Below, in pieces: positions 19,436 through 27,076 of a stretch of DNA of 64,000 nucleotides. Numbering within the stretch: position 1 is the stretch's first letter; the number at the start of each line of letters is the position of its first letter. The notes under the pieces are model-generated. The model did no database searches and was not told the DNA's origin. It was given only the letters and a program-made list of their open reading frames with translations. Origin of the DNA: Flavobacteriaceae bacterium D16. GTDB taxonomy: Bacteria; Bacteroidota; Bacteroidia; Flavobacteriales; Flavobacteriaceae. The position numbers were made by a program, and so were the translations under genes. The DNA lies in contig JAJTJC010000036.1 in assembly GCA_021295155.1 (NCBI GenBank), positions 806,001 through 870,000 of the forward strand, read 5' to 3'.

Positions 19436-19551
19436 ATGCAAAAATATGAATCCAAAAAGATTTTGCTTATACCACTGTTCAAATTGCAGGTAATATATTG
19501 ACGGATACCCAGTAATCTATGGGTTTTATAGCATCTTTCTCAGAAAATCAA

Positions 19552-19581
19552 TTGAAAATCTGAAGAATATATTTATCTTTA
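19552..19581 (+). promoter_or_regulatory. Bacteroidetes-type promoter of the yegP-like gene
   Basis: TTG at 19552-19554 lies 19 bases before TATCTTTA at 19574-19581, which differs from the TAnnTTTG consensus at one place. The transcript would start near 19588, about 20 bases before the ATG at 19610. Spacing and position both fit, so this is one of the clearer promoters in the window. Confidence 0.6.
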
Positions 19582-19609
19582 ACAAATAAGAAAATATAAT
19601 CATCAGACA

Positions 19610-19939
19610 ATGGGTAAATTCGAAATTAAAACGGACAAAGCTGGTAAATTCAGATTTAATTTGAAAGCCGGTAATGGTCAGGTTATTTTAAGTAGTGAAG
19701 CGTATAATTCGAAATCCGCTTGTGAAAATGGAATCGAATCTGTAAGGAAAAATTCTGCAGACGACGGACGTTTCGAGCGAAAGACTGCCAAAAACGGAAA
19801 AGCGTACTTTAATCTTAAAGCATCCAACGGACAAGTTATCGGAGCAAGTCAGATGTATGCCTCGGGAGCCTCAATGGAAAACGGGATTGCATCTGTTAAA
19901 AATAACGCGCCTGATGCTTCAGTTGATGATCAGACCTAA
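19610..19939 (+). CDS. YegP family (DUF1508) tandem-domain protein
   Basis: The 109 residues are two copies of the DUF1508 unit: KFEIKTDKAGKFRFNLKAGN (3-22) with GQVILSSEAY, and RFERKTAKNGKAYFNLKASN (54-73) with GQVIGASQMY. Each unit ends in an NGI-SV-N helix (ENGIESVRKN, ENGIASVKNN). YegP-like proteins are small, soluble and abundant, with a beta-beta-beta-alpha unit of unknown role. The gene has its own promoter and a strong terminator, so it stands alone. It is convergent with the bacilliredoxin gene. Confidence 0.92.
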   Translation: MGKFEIKTDKAGKFRFNLKAGNGQVILSSEAYNSKSACENGIESVRKNSADDGRFERKTAKNGKAYFNLKASNGQVIGASQMYASGASMENGIASVKNNAPDASVDDQT

Positions 19940-19961
19940 TTAGTTCTGGCATGAAAAAATA

Positions 19962-19987
19962 AAAGGCGGCCTGCAGGCCGCCTTTTT
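19962..19987. terminator. strong palindromic terminator
   Basis: AAAGGCGGCCTG (19962-19973) is the exact inverted repeat of CAGGCCGCCTTT (19974-19985), followed by more T residues. It lies between the convergent yegP-like and bacilliredoxin genes; the A/T flanks let it act on both strands. Confidence 0.88.
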
Positions 19988-20005
19988 GTTTATACGTAGG
20001 GATCT

Positions 20006-20416
20006 TTAACAATATTCGTCGTAAGCTCCCGTAAGGTTTTCAGCGATCATCTCAGCTGGTCGTCCTTCAATGTGATGCCTTTCAATCATATGAACCAATT
20101 CACCATCTTTAAACAGCGCCATGCTGGGTGAAGAAGGAGGGAAAGGGATCATCAGGTTTCTGGCAGCGTCCACTGCTTCAGTATCTACACCGGCAAATAC
20201 GGTGATAAGGTGATCTGGTGTTTTTGAATGCATCAGGCTCATTTTTGCGGCGGGCCTGGCATTAGCAGCAGCGCAACCACATACGGAATTTACCACAACC
20301 AGTGTGGTACCTTCTTGATTTATGGCCGATTGAACATCTGCTGCAGTATATAATTCCTGAAAACCGGCAGTAGCCAGGTCTTCTCTCATGGGTTTAACAA
20401 GTTCTGCGGGATACAT
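20006..20416 (-). CDS. BrxA/BrxB family bacilliredoxin
   Basis: The 136 residues match YphP/YqiW (BrxA/BrxB) in length and motifs: MYPAELVKPMREDLATAGF at the start, NSVCGCAAANARPA at about residues 44-57 with the CGC redox centre, and PSSPSMALFKDGELVHMIERHHIEGR near the end. Bacilliredoxins remove bacillithiol from mixed disulfides on cytoplasmic proteins, the resolving cysteine lying in the same CGC motif. Its presence suggests a bacillithiol-type low-molecular-weight thiol in this organism, but no biosynthesis gene is in the window. A well-formed promoter lies just upstream. Confidence 0.93.
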   Translation of the reverse strand: MYPAELVKPMREDLATAGFQELYTAADVQSAINQEGTTLVVVNSVCGCAAANARPAAKMSLMHSKTPDHLITVFAGVDTEAVDAARNLMIPFPPSSPSMALFKDGELVHMIERHHIEGRPAEMIAENLTGAYDEYC

Positions 20417-20442
20417 AGACTTTTTTTTTGTTTTTAGCGCAA

Positions 20443-20474
20443 CAAAGATAAGGAAAGAAGACTATTCTTTACAA
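20443..20474 (-). promoter_or_regulatory. Bacteroidetes-type promoter of the bacilliredoxin gene
   Basis: On the minus strand TTG (20474-20472) is followed after 21 bases by TATCTTTG (20450-20443), an exact match to TAnnTTTG. The start codon is at 20416, so the leader would be about 20 bases and T-rich. Confidence 0.7.
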
Positions 20475-20519
20475 GCCTTTCGCGATAGAGTATAGTTTAG
20501 AAGGTATTCTGTAAAGCCC

Positions 20520-20527
20520 TATCTTTG
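20520..20527 (+). promoter_or_regulatory. -7 promoter box before the DnaJ/TerB gene
   Basis: TATCTTTG matches TAnnTTTG exactly and sits 20 bases before the ATG at 20548. At the -33 position only TTTAG (20496-20500) is found instead of TTG, so the upstream element is weak. Confidence 0.5.
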
Positions 20528-20547
20528 GCGCGTTATTTTTACAGCTT

Positions 20548-21279
20548 ATGATCAAGTGGGTGGGTGGAATAATCGGTTACTTTCTGTTCAGGCTTCCAGG
20601 GGCGCTGATAGGGTTCATTGTTGGAAGTTTTATGGACAACATGGGGAGTTCCGGAAATCGGGATACCTTGTTTGGGGAACTAAACCGCAAAACTGTTTCT
20701 CCTGCTGATTTTGAATTAAACCTGCTATCGCTTTGTTCCATTGTAATCAAGGCAGACGGAAAGGCCACAGAAAGAGAACTCAATTATGTAAGGCAGTACT
20801 TCCTGAGCACATACGGCAAGGAGAAGGCCAATGCCATCTTTCGCACATTCAATGAGGTGATAAAAAAGAGGGAAGTGTCTGCCCAAAGGATCTGCACCTA
20901 CCTCAATCAAAGGACACGCTATGAAGTGCGTTTACAACTTTTGCATTTTCTATTTGGAATTGCTCAGGCTGATGGCGCCGTAAGCAAGGCTGAAATAAAT
21001 AAATTACATGAAATTGCAAGATTCTTAAGGGTAGGACGATACGATTATGAGAGCATTAAAGCCATGTTCGTCAGGACTACCGACAATGCTTACCGGATAC
21101 TTGAAATCCAAAAGTCTGCATCGGATGATGAGGTTAAAAAAGCGTACCGGAAAATGGCGAAGAAATACCATCCTGACCGCGTGTTGACTGAAAATGAGGC
21201 CATCAAAAAAGGCGCAGAGGAAAAGTTTAAAGAAGTTCAGAAAGCATACGAATCCATACAGAAAGAGCGCGGGATTTAG
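20548..21279 (+). CDS. DjlA-like membrane co-chaperone (TerB + DnaJ domains)
   Basis: The 243 residues start with a glycine-rich hydrophobic segment ([26 protein letters not shown], in two short helices). A TerB-like helical domain follows (about 50-165, with [18 protein letters not shown] and [20 protein letters not shown]), then a C-terminal J domain (about 180-243) with the HPD motif in KKYHPDRV. This order is that of DjlA, a membrane-anchored DnaJ protein that stimulates DnaK at the inner face of the membrane. Nothing nearby identifies the client. Confidence 0.88.
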   Translation: MIKWVGGIIGYFLFRLPGALIGFIVGSFMDNMGSSGNRDTLFGELNRKTVSPADFELNLLSLCSIVIKADGKATERELNYVRQYFLSTYGKEKANAIFRTFNEVIKKREVSAQRICTYLNQRTRYEVRLQLLHFLFGIAQADGAVSKAEINKLHEIARFLRVGRYDYESIKAMFVRTTDNAYRILEIQKSASDDEVKKAYRKMAKKYHPDRVLTENEAIKKGAEEKFKEVQKAYESIQKERGI

Positions 21280-21317
21280 GCAGTATGCTATTTAAGTTGA
21301 AATAAGAGTCGTAAACA

Positions 21318-21902
21318 ATGCAAGAATTTTGGTTCTATACAAAACTGGGGTTTAACCACGTAATGGATTTTGCCGCCTATGACCATATCCTTTTCCTGGC
21401 TGCCCTTGCTGTACCCTTTACCTTTAAAAGCTGGAAGAAAGTGCTCATCCTTTGCACCTTATTTACAGTTGCCCATTGCCTTTCACTTGCATTTTCTGCT
21501 TACGACATCGTCAGGGTAGATGTGGGGCTCATTGAATTTTTGATACCGGTAACTATCTTCCTGACCGGAATTTTCAACCTGTTTTACACAGGGCGCAATG
21601 CGGATCGAATGAAAATTCACTGGCACGCTCTGTTTACCACTTTTTTTGGTTTGATTCATGGTTTTGGGTTTTCCAATTACTTTAATATGATGATGGCCGA
21701 ACTAGAGGACAAATTAGTTCCGCTGATGGGGTTTGCCATGGGGATTGAAATTTCTCAGTTTCTAGTTATCCTGAGTATACTGCTACTGGGTTGGGTTTTC
21801 CGCTCCCGCCTTCAGGTTAACAGGCAAATCTATATCGCAATTTGTTCGGTTATTGTATTGCTTATTACAATCCCGATGCTGCTGGAGACTTTACCCACCT
21901 AA
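21318..21902 (+). CDS. HupE/UreJ family membrane protein
   Basis: The 194 residues form five or six membrane helices with the family marks: GFNHVMDFAAYDHILFLAAL near residues 11-30, FTVAHCLSLAFSAYD near 49-63 and GLIHGFGFSNYF near 113-124. The conserved histidines and aspartate are those proposed to carry a metal ion. HupE/UreJ proteins transport nickel or cobalt in some bacteria. In Flavobacteria this short form is usually far from hydrogenase or urease genes, and that is true here, so the substrate is unknown. It lies 39 bases after the DnaJ/TerB gene. Confidence 0.85.
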   Translation: MQEFWFYTKLGFNHVMDFAAYDHILFLAALAVPFTFKSWKKVLILCTLFTVAHCLSLAFSAYDIVRVDVGLIEFLIPVTIFLTGIFNLFYTGRNADRMKIHWHALFTTFFGLIHGFGFSNYFNMMMAELEDKLVPLMGFAMGIEISQFLVILSILLLGWVFRSRLQVNRQIYIAICSVIVLLITIPMLLETLPT

Positions 21903-21933
21903 CAATTTTCACTTAAAATTAACCGATAGAGTG

Positions 21934-21964
21934 TTGTAAGGCTGTGCTAAAGCAGGTATCTTAG
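21934..21964 (+). promoter_or_regulatory. promoter of the dCMP deaminase-protease operon
   Basis: TTG (21934-21936), 20 bases, then TATCTTAG (21957-21964), which has one mismatch to TAnnTTTG. Predicted start near 21971, about 33 bases before the TTG start codon at 22004. This supports an operon beginning with the deaminase gene. Confidence 0.5.
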
Positions 21965-22003
21965 TCACCTAGGCAAGTAATTCACCCTAATTGAAAGTTT
22001 CCC

Positions 22004-22456
22004 TTGAAAAAAGCTAAACAGGAAAAATACGACAAGGCATACCTAAGGATGGCTCAGGAATGGGGAAAGCTTTCTTATTGCAACCGGAAGCAGGTTGGAG
22101 CTATTGTGGTAAAAGACCGTATGATTATTTCCGACGGTTACAACGGAACACCAACAGGTTTCGAAAATATTTGTGAGGATGAAGAAGGATATACCAAATG
22201 GTATGTTTTGCATGCAGAGGCAAATGCGCTTTCTAAGGTAGCGGCATCTACGCAGTCCTGTGAAGGAGCCACCCTGTATATTACGCTATCCCCATGCAGG
22301 GAGTGCAGTAAACTGATTCATCAGGCGGGTATAAAGCGGGTAGTGTATCAGATTGCTTATAAGGACGACTCCGGAATTCGTTTCCTGGAGCGAGCAGGGG
22401 TAGAATTGGCACATATGCCTGTGATTGACAGTAACGAACCAACGGTCATAAAATAG
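22004..22456 (+). CDS. dCMP deaminase family protein (ComEB-like)
   Basis: The 150 residues carry the zinc-dependent deaminase motifs LHAEANAL (His and catalytic Glu, about 67-74) and SPCRECSKL (two zinc cysteines, about 94-102), with SDGYNGTP at 44-51, which is specific to deoxycytidylate deaminases. The enzyme converts dCMP to dUMP for thymidylate synthesis. The start is a TTG: the family begins a few residues before YDKAYLRMAQEWGKLSYC, which fits TTG at 22004 and not the later ATG at 22049. The stop is directly followed by the ATG of the protease gene. Confidence 0.9.
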   Translation: MKKAKQEKYDKAYLRMAQEWGKLSYCNRKQVGAIVVKDRMIISDGYNGTPTGFENICEDEEGYTKWYVLHAEANALSKVAASTQSCEGATLYITLSPCRECSKLIHQAGIKRVVYQIAYKDDSGIRFLERAGVELAHMPVIDSNEPTVIK

Positions 22457-24073
22457 ATGAAAAAAAGCAGGTATATATGGCCTTCGGTTTTGGCTCTGGC
22501 ACTCGCCATAGGAATTTTTATTGGAGGAAAACTCCACTTTAATGATACCCCGGAAAAATTATTCACCACCAATTCCAAGAAAGATAAACTCAACAGGTTG
22601 ATCGATTATATCGATTATGAATATGTAGATGACATTAATACAGACAGTATCGTTGATGTTACCGTAAACAACATTCTGGAAAAACTGGATCCTCACTCGG
22701 TTTATATCCCAAAGAACGAGATGAAGCGTGTGGCGGAAAATATGAAAGGTGATTTTGTGGGGATTGGGATAAATTTCTATATGTACCGGGACACCATAAC
22801 CGTAATTCGTACTGTCGAAAATGGTCCAAGTTACAATAAGGGAATCCTGGCAGGAGATCGTATTATGGTGGCCGATGAGGACACCTTATATGGCAAGCGG
22901 TTGCCCAGTGACAGGATTGTGGATATACTGAAGGGTTTTAAGGGCACAAAGGTTAAGCTGCAGGTATATAGAAAATCTCAGGATAAGTATTTTACAGTTA
23001 CGGTTAAACGAGATCGTATTCCCATAAGGAGTGTGGATGCTTACTATATGCTCACCCAAAATATGGGGTATATCAAAATTAATCGTTTTGCTGAAACCAC
23101 CTACCGGGAGTTTCGTGATGCCATCCGCGATTTGCAACAACAAGGGGCTTCAAAGTTGGTTCTAGACCTCAGGGATAATCCGGGAGGTTATTTAGGTATT
23201 GCGGAGCAACTGGCGGATGAGTTTTTACCGGATGACAAATTGATTCTCTATACCAAGAACAAGAAAGGACAGGTAGACAGCACCTATGCTACCTCAAGAG
23301 GAAGTTTTGAGGACAAACCCGTCTATGTGCTCATTAATGAAAGGTCGGCTTCTGCCAGTGAGATTATTGCTGGTGCCCTGCAGGATAATGACATAGGAAC
23401 TATAGTTGGACGAAGATCTTTTGGCAAAGGCCTGGTGCAACGAGAAATGGAGCTGGGAGACGGATCTGCTGTCAGACTTACCGTATCTCGCTATTATACC
23501 CCAACCGGTAGATCCATACAACGTGATTATCAGAATGGAATACAGGATTACTATCATAAGTTTTCCCAACGCTACAATTCGGGAGAACTAATATCTGTAG
23601 ACAGTATCAAGGTTGCTGATTCGTTAAAATTCAAAACGCCAAAAGGAAAAATTGTCTACGGCGGCGGCGGAATTATCCCAGACGTTTTTGTACCCATCGG
23701 GACTAATGAGGAAGAGGCTATTGAAGCCCTTGAGGGAAGAGGCTTTTTCAGTCGGTTTATTTTCGAACATCTTGAAGAAGACCGTAATCGTTACAACAGT
23801 TTCACCCGTGATGAGTTCTATAACGGGTTTAGTGTTGACGATATCGTTTTTGATCGCTTTATTGATTATGTACTTTCCCTAAAAATTAAGCTTGACTTTT
23901 ATGACTATGAGGAGATTATCAAGCTGTACCTGAAGGCCAATCTGGCGGAACAGCTTTTTTCACCGAATTTACATGCAAAGGTTAAGGGACTGGCAGATCC
24001 TATGCTGAAGGAAGTACTTAAAGTAGATCAACCTTTACTGCAACAGGCTGATGCTGTTGAAGAAGTACAATAA
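22457..24073 (+). CDS. S41 family C-terminal processing peptidase (CtpA-like)
   Basis: The 538 residues show one N-terminal membrane anchor or signal (8-24), a PDZ domain (about 95-185, GDFVGIGINF and GPSYNKGILAGDRIM), and the S41 protease core. The core has LVLDLRDNPGGYLG near 234-247, RSASASEIIAG with the likely nucleophile Ser299, and RRSFGKGLVQ with the general-base Lys324. Such tail-specific proteases trim periplasmic or exported proteins. It abuts the deaminase stop codon, so the two are coupled although their tasks seem unrelated; this pairing is common in Flavobacteria as far as I recall. The C-terminal 120 residues are helical and charged. Confidence 0.93.
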   Translation: MKKSRYIWPSVLALALAIGIFIGGKLHFNDTPEKLFTTNSKKDKLNRLIDYIDYEYVDDINTDSIVDVTVNNILEKLDPHSVYIPKNEMKRVAENMKGDFVGIGINFYMYRDTITVIRTVENGPSYNKGILAGDRIMVADEDTLYGKRLPSDRIVDILKGFKGTKVKLQVYRKSQDKYFTVTVKRDRIPIRSVDAYYMLTQNMGYIKINRFAETTYREFRDAIRDLQQQGASKLVLDLRDNPGGYLGIAEQLADEFLPDDKLILYTKNKKGQVDSTYATSRGSFEDKPVYVLINERSASASEIIAGALQDNDIGTIVGRRSFGKGLVQREMELGDGSAVRLTVSRYYTPTGRSIQRDYQNGIQDYYHKFSQRYNSGELISVDSIKVADSLKFKTPKGKIVYGGGGIIPDVFVPIGTNEEEAIEALEGRGFFSRFIFEHLEEDRNRYNSFTRDEFYNGFSVDDIVFDRFIDYVLSLKIKLDFYDYEEIIKLYLKANLAEQLFSPNLHAKVKGLADPMLKEVLKVDQPLLQQADAVEEVQ

Positions 24074-24094
24074 GCTACCGGGCAGGTATTCCGG

Positions 24095-24298
24095 TTATTT
24101 CTCGTCTATTTTTTTTTCAATCTTTTTGGACGTCTGGTAGATGAGCAGCAGGACTATTGCGCAAAGAGCCGCCACAATACCTATAAGGGCAATAATACTT
24201 TTACCTTCCAGCGGGTGCTCATAATCAATAAGTGTAGCATTATAGACGATCAGGGCCAGGGCCAGAAACACAAGAATTACAGTAACTGTTTTACTCAT
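24095..24298 (-). CDS. small two-helix membrane protein
   Basis: The 67 residues have two membrane segments, about 5-23 (VTVILVFLALALIVYNATL) and 35-54 (IIALIGIVAALCAIVLLLIY), and a charged tail (KKIEKKIDEK). The middle loop LIDYEHPLEGKSI is acidic. It starts 24 bases after the marC stop on the same strand, so it is probably co-transcribed. No family with a known role is recognised. Confidence 0.7.
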   Translation of the reverse strand: MSKTVTVILVFLALALIVYNATLIDYEHPLEGKSIIALIGIVAALCAIVLLLIYQTSKKIEKKIDEK

Positions 24299-24322
24299 AG
24301 TATTTAATATTCATCATAGGGA

Positions 24323-24907
24323 TTACCCTAAAAAAAGCTGATTGATGTTGGTGGCGAACAACTTTACAGCAATAGCCAGCAATACTACGCCAAACACCTT
24401 TCTAATAATCCCAACTCCGTTATTTCCCAGTAGTTTGCCAATCCTAGAAGAAGACTTTAATACCAGGTATACAAAGATAATATTAATGATAATGGCAATG
24501 ATGATGTTCTCCACATAAAACTCTGCCCTCAAAGCCAAAAGAGAGGTCATGGTACCAGCTCCGGCAATCAGGGGGAAGGCTATTGGCACAATAGATGCCG
24601 TTTCAGGTTTCTCATCCTTGTGTAGGTTTACACCCAGAATCATTTCTATGGCGAGGAAAAACATAACAAATGCACCCGCAACGGCAAAGGAGTTTACATC
24701 TACCCGAATAAGGTTCAGAATTTCTTCACCCACAAATAAAAAAGCCACCATTATACAGGCCGCAACAATCGATGCTCTTTCAGACTGAACATGCCCTACT
24801 TTATCCCTGAGACTTATGATAATAGGGACACTTCCCACGATATCGATTACAGCGAATAATATCATGCTTGCAGTAGCAATTTCCCGAAAGTTTAAATGCA
24901 AATCCAT
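24323..24907 (-). CDS. MarC family integral membrane protein
   Basis: The 194 residues form six membrane helices with the MarC pattern: FAVIDIVGSVPIIISL near residues 18-33 and PIAFPLIAGAGTMTSLL near 107-123, the latter with the conserved PLIAGPG-like turn. MarC proteins were once linked to multiple antibiotic resistance, but that role was not upheld, and their function is unknown. The gene leads a two-gene operon with the small membrane protein and is divergent from the DUF3109 gene. Confidence 0.9.
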   Translation of the reverse strand: MDLHLNFREIATASMILFAVIDIVGSVPIIISLRDKVGHVQSERASIVAACIMVAFLFVGEEILNLIRVDVNSFAVAGAFVMFFLAIEMILGVNLHKDEKPETASIVPIAFPLIAGAGTMTSLLALRAEFYVENIIIAIIINIIFVYLVLKSSSRIGKLLGNNGVGIIRKVFGVVLLAIAVKLFATNINQLFLG

Positions 24908-25000
24908 ACGTTTTAATTTAGCGCCGGCAAAGTTACGTTTTCCCCGGATATATTAATTCTCAATGGTAGAAAAATTATCGGAGCACCCCCTCCAATATAT

Positions 25001-25008
25001 TATCTTTG
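25001..25008 (+). promoter_or_regulatory. -7 promoter box before the DUF3109 gene
   Basis: TATCTTTG matches TAnnTTTG exactly. The start codon at 25021 or 25027 is so close that the leader would be at most about a dozen bases. No clear TTG is seen at -33. Confidence 0.45.
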
Positions 25009-25026
25009 CCGTTAACCGTTATGCCT

Positions 25027-25599
25027 ATGTTTCAGATTGGAAAAACACTGATTTCCGAAGATATCCTGGAAAACGATTTTGTCTGCAACCTGGATGCCTG
25101 TAAGGGTGCTTGTTGTGTGGAAGGAGAAGCCGGAGCCCCTTTGGAAGAAAAGGAGACCGGGGTTCTGGATGCTATATACCCGCAGGTTAAACCTTTTTTA
25201 AGGCCTGAGGGGATTAAAGCCATCGAAAGTCAGGGCACTTATGTAAAAGGTTTGGATGGTGAATGGGAAACACCTTTGGTGAATGATAAAGAGTGTGCCT
25301 ATGTGATTTTCACAGAACAGGGGATAGCCAAATGTGGTTTAGAGGAAGCCTTTGAGGCAGGAGCTACCCTCTGGAAAAAACCCATATCCTGTCATTTATA
25401 CCCGGTACGGGTTAAAGAATTCAGTGAGCTCACAGCTGTAAATTACCATAAATGGCAAATATGCAATCCGGCTTGTAGCCTGGGAAAAACCCTGGAAGTT
25501 CCTGTATATCAGTTTGTAAAAGATGCCCTTATCAGAAAATTCGGCGAAGACTGGTATCAGGAGTTGGAATCCGTTGGACGGGAGCACCTTAAAACTTGA
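25027..25599 (+). CDS. DUF3109 family cysteine-rich protein
   Basis: From the ATG at 25027 there are 190 residues. An ATG two codons earlier (25021) is equally placed; homologs as I know them begin MFQ-GKT. The conserved cysteines lie in DFVCNLDACKGACC (about 19-32), CAYVIF, IAKCGLEEAF, ISCHLYPVR and WQICNPACSLG. This pattern resembles the YkgJ-type metal- or Fe-S-binding families. DUF3109 has no proven function; metal binding is inferred from the cysteines. It has its own promoter box and no clear operon partner. Confidence 0.88.
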   Translation: MFQIGKTLISEDILENDFVCNLDACKGACCVEGEAGAPLEEKETGVLDAIYPQVKPFLRPEGIKAIESQGTYVKGLDGEWETPLVNDKECAYVIFTEQGIAKCGLEEAFEAGATLWKKPISCHLYPVRVKEFSELTAVNYHKWQICNPACSLGKTLEVPVYQFVKDALIRKFGEDWYQELESVGREHLKT

Positions 25600-25865
25600 G
25601 GATTCACTTTTTACGATGCGGACAGGGATTTTCATTTAGGATCTCACTTTTACCATTCGTAGAACTTTTTTTACAACTTATAGGATTTATTTTATTTTCA
25701 ACCACTTCCTTGCGACCTTCAATATCGCTAATAATCGAACCTAAGTTAAATTCAGGTCTCAGTATTAGAATTAGATAATCAACCTTCATAATAAATGGGG
25801 CACTAATTGAGGGTTGTGTATTAATTCTATAGTTTGAATCCTGATTGAGATGAAAAATCACTATC

Positions 25866-26030
25866 ATGAAAAAGAGTGTCATTTTATTTGCTGTTTTTCT
25901 ACTTGTTCTGATTGTTGCGGTAGTCTCCGAACGCCGGGAAGAAAAGGACTTTTCTAATAGTGTGGCCATGGGAGATGAGACCGGAACACAGCTTGTAACA
26001 CCCAGCCAGGATCTCGAAATAGACCGATAA
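25866..26030 (+). CDS. small membrane-anchored or secreted protein, 54 residues
   Basis: An ATG at 25866 opens a 54-residue frame with an ideal N-terminal signal or anchor (KKSVILFAVFLLVLIVAVVS, residues 2-21) followed by a charged, acidic tail (ERREEKDFSNSVAMGDETG and further). Codon use looks like that of its neighbours. It precedes by 28 bases another protein with an N-terminal anchor, so the two may be co-expressed. No homolog is recognised and no function is proposed. It is short enough to be missed by common gene callers. Confidence 0.6.
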   Translation: MKKSVILFAVFLLVLIVAVVSERREEKDFSNSVAMGDETGTQLVTPSQDLEIDR

Positions 26031-26058
26031 AGTTCCCTGAATTTTACCCCAAATCATT

Positions 26059-26610
26059 ATGCCCCCAAAACTACAGAACCGACTTAAGTCAGTGTTATGG
26101 ATTATCCTTCCGTTAATCCTTTTTTCCTTTATATCCAATCGTATCGCAGACAGTCCTGTGTCCGTCAATGATGGTACTTATGTGCTTACTGCTAGTAGTG
26201 GAACCCAGAAGGAAATTACGGGGACGGTTGCTTTCCGGGAACGGGAGGTAGTTTCCAAAAACGGGCATTTGCTTAATGTGCTTCAAATCAGTTTTAATAA
26301 TGCTAACCTGGAACAGGGTCTGAATATGGAGTTTTTGATTTCTGTGAGATCAGATAACGAAGCTATTACAGAAGGAAAGTACTATGTAAATCGCTATATA
26401 AGCGGGTTTGTAAGTGAATTTAACGGGGTATTTGGATATGCAAATTTACATTCCCAGGGGGAAGAACCCTACTTTTCCAAAACCGGTCATCTTCAATTAT
26501 CCAGTAAGAGCGATAAAGTCATAAAAGGCAACATGGATGTAAGCCTGCAAGATGTGGATGGAAAAAAACTTCAACTTCAAGGGAGTTTTAGTGCATTAAG
26601 GGAATATTAG
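26059..26610 (+). CDS. membrane-anchored protein of unknown function
   Basis: The 183 residues begin with a basic segment (PPKLQNRLK) and a hydrophobic helix (SVLWIILPLILFSFI, about 11-25), without a lipobox. The rest is strand-rich (DGTYVLTASSG, KEITGTVAFRER, LLNVLQISFNNAN, KLQLQGSFSAL) and looks like a beta-barrel or beta-sandwich domain held outside the membrane. I recognise no family. It is preceded by the 54-residue anchored protein gene and followed by the long nrdB leader. Confidence 0.65.
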   Translation: MPPKLQNRLKSVLWIILPLILFSFISNRIADSPVSVNDGTYVLTASSGTQKEITGTVAFREREVVSKNGHLLNVLQISFNNANLEQGLNMEFLISVRSDNEAITEGKYYVNRYISGFVSEFNGVFGYANLHSQGEEPYFSKTGHLQLSSKSDKVIKGNMDVSLQDVDGKKLQLQGSFSALREY

Positions 26611-27076
26611 TATCATAATAGGTGTTTTCTTAGCGCATACCATAACATGTGCAATTTAATAACATCGCAAGCGGCACTTCAATAATTTCCTGGAGAGTTA
26701 AACGAATCAAACAGTTTGTTATTCGCCTGTTATACAGCTTACTTCAACTTATCTACAGGTGTTTTTATTATTAATTCCTCGCGAGATATTTTTTTAGCTA
26801 CTCTCCCTTTTGTTTGGGAAACCAATGAGTACTTTTTTTTATACTTTTTGGTCTATTATTTTTTGTCTATCCATTACCGAAATTCCCTTAAAAGTTATGA
26901 TGTTGCACAAACTCAGTAGGCGTCTATGCCGAGGGCAGATTTCAACATAGCGTGTTAAAAACTTTGAAGCCTATTTGCTAAAACAGGCTTTACAATTTGG
27001 TAACAATTTTAAATATTTGTTAGCCCAACTCGCTTGTAGTTTTCACCCAACATTAATACCTAAAAAAATAGAGCAT
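26611..27076. other. 466-base intergenic region with candidate nrdB leader structure
   Basis: No convincing gene is seen. The AT-rich left half contains the 8-bp palindrome CTCGCGAG (26778-26785). The right half can fold. TGCC (26927-26930) pairs with GGCA (26934-26937). An overlapping, mutually exclusive pairing joins CG-CTATG (26921-26928, one bulged T) to CATAGCG (26946-26952). AAGCCT (26967-26972) pairs with AGGCTT (26985-26990). These positions make a structured 5' leader for nrdB plausible. No known riboswitch class is recognised. Confidence 0.4.

Noticed and set aside
25604-25969. Minus-strand open frame of 121 residues overlapping the 54-residue gene, ending in NENPCPHRKK
   Set aside because: No signal, no recognisable domain, and it overlaps the better supported plus-strand small gene. 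The left part (25604-25790) is the only non-overlapping piece and has no good start.
26749-26757. TTATCTACA, one mismatch from a DnaA box, upstream of nrdB
   Set aside because: A single imperfect 9-mer in AT-rich DNA is expected by chance; no cluster and no origin genes nearby.
26716-26919. Plus-strand 67-residue aromatic-rich frame before nrdB
   Set aside because: Non-ATG start and very AT-rich; the Phe/Tyr/Leu content follows from base composition.
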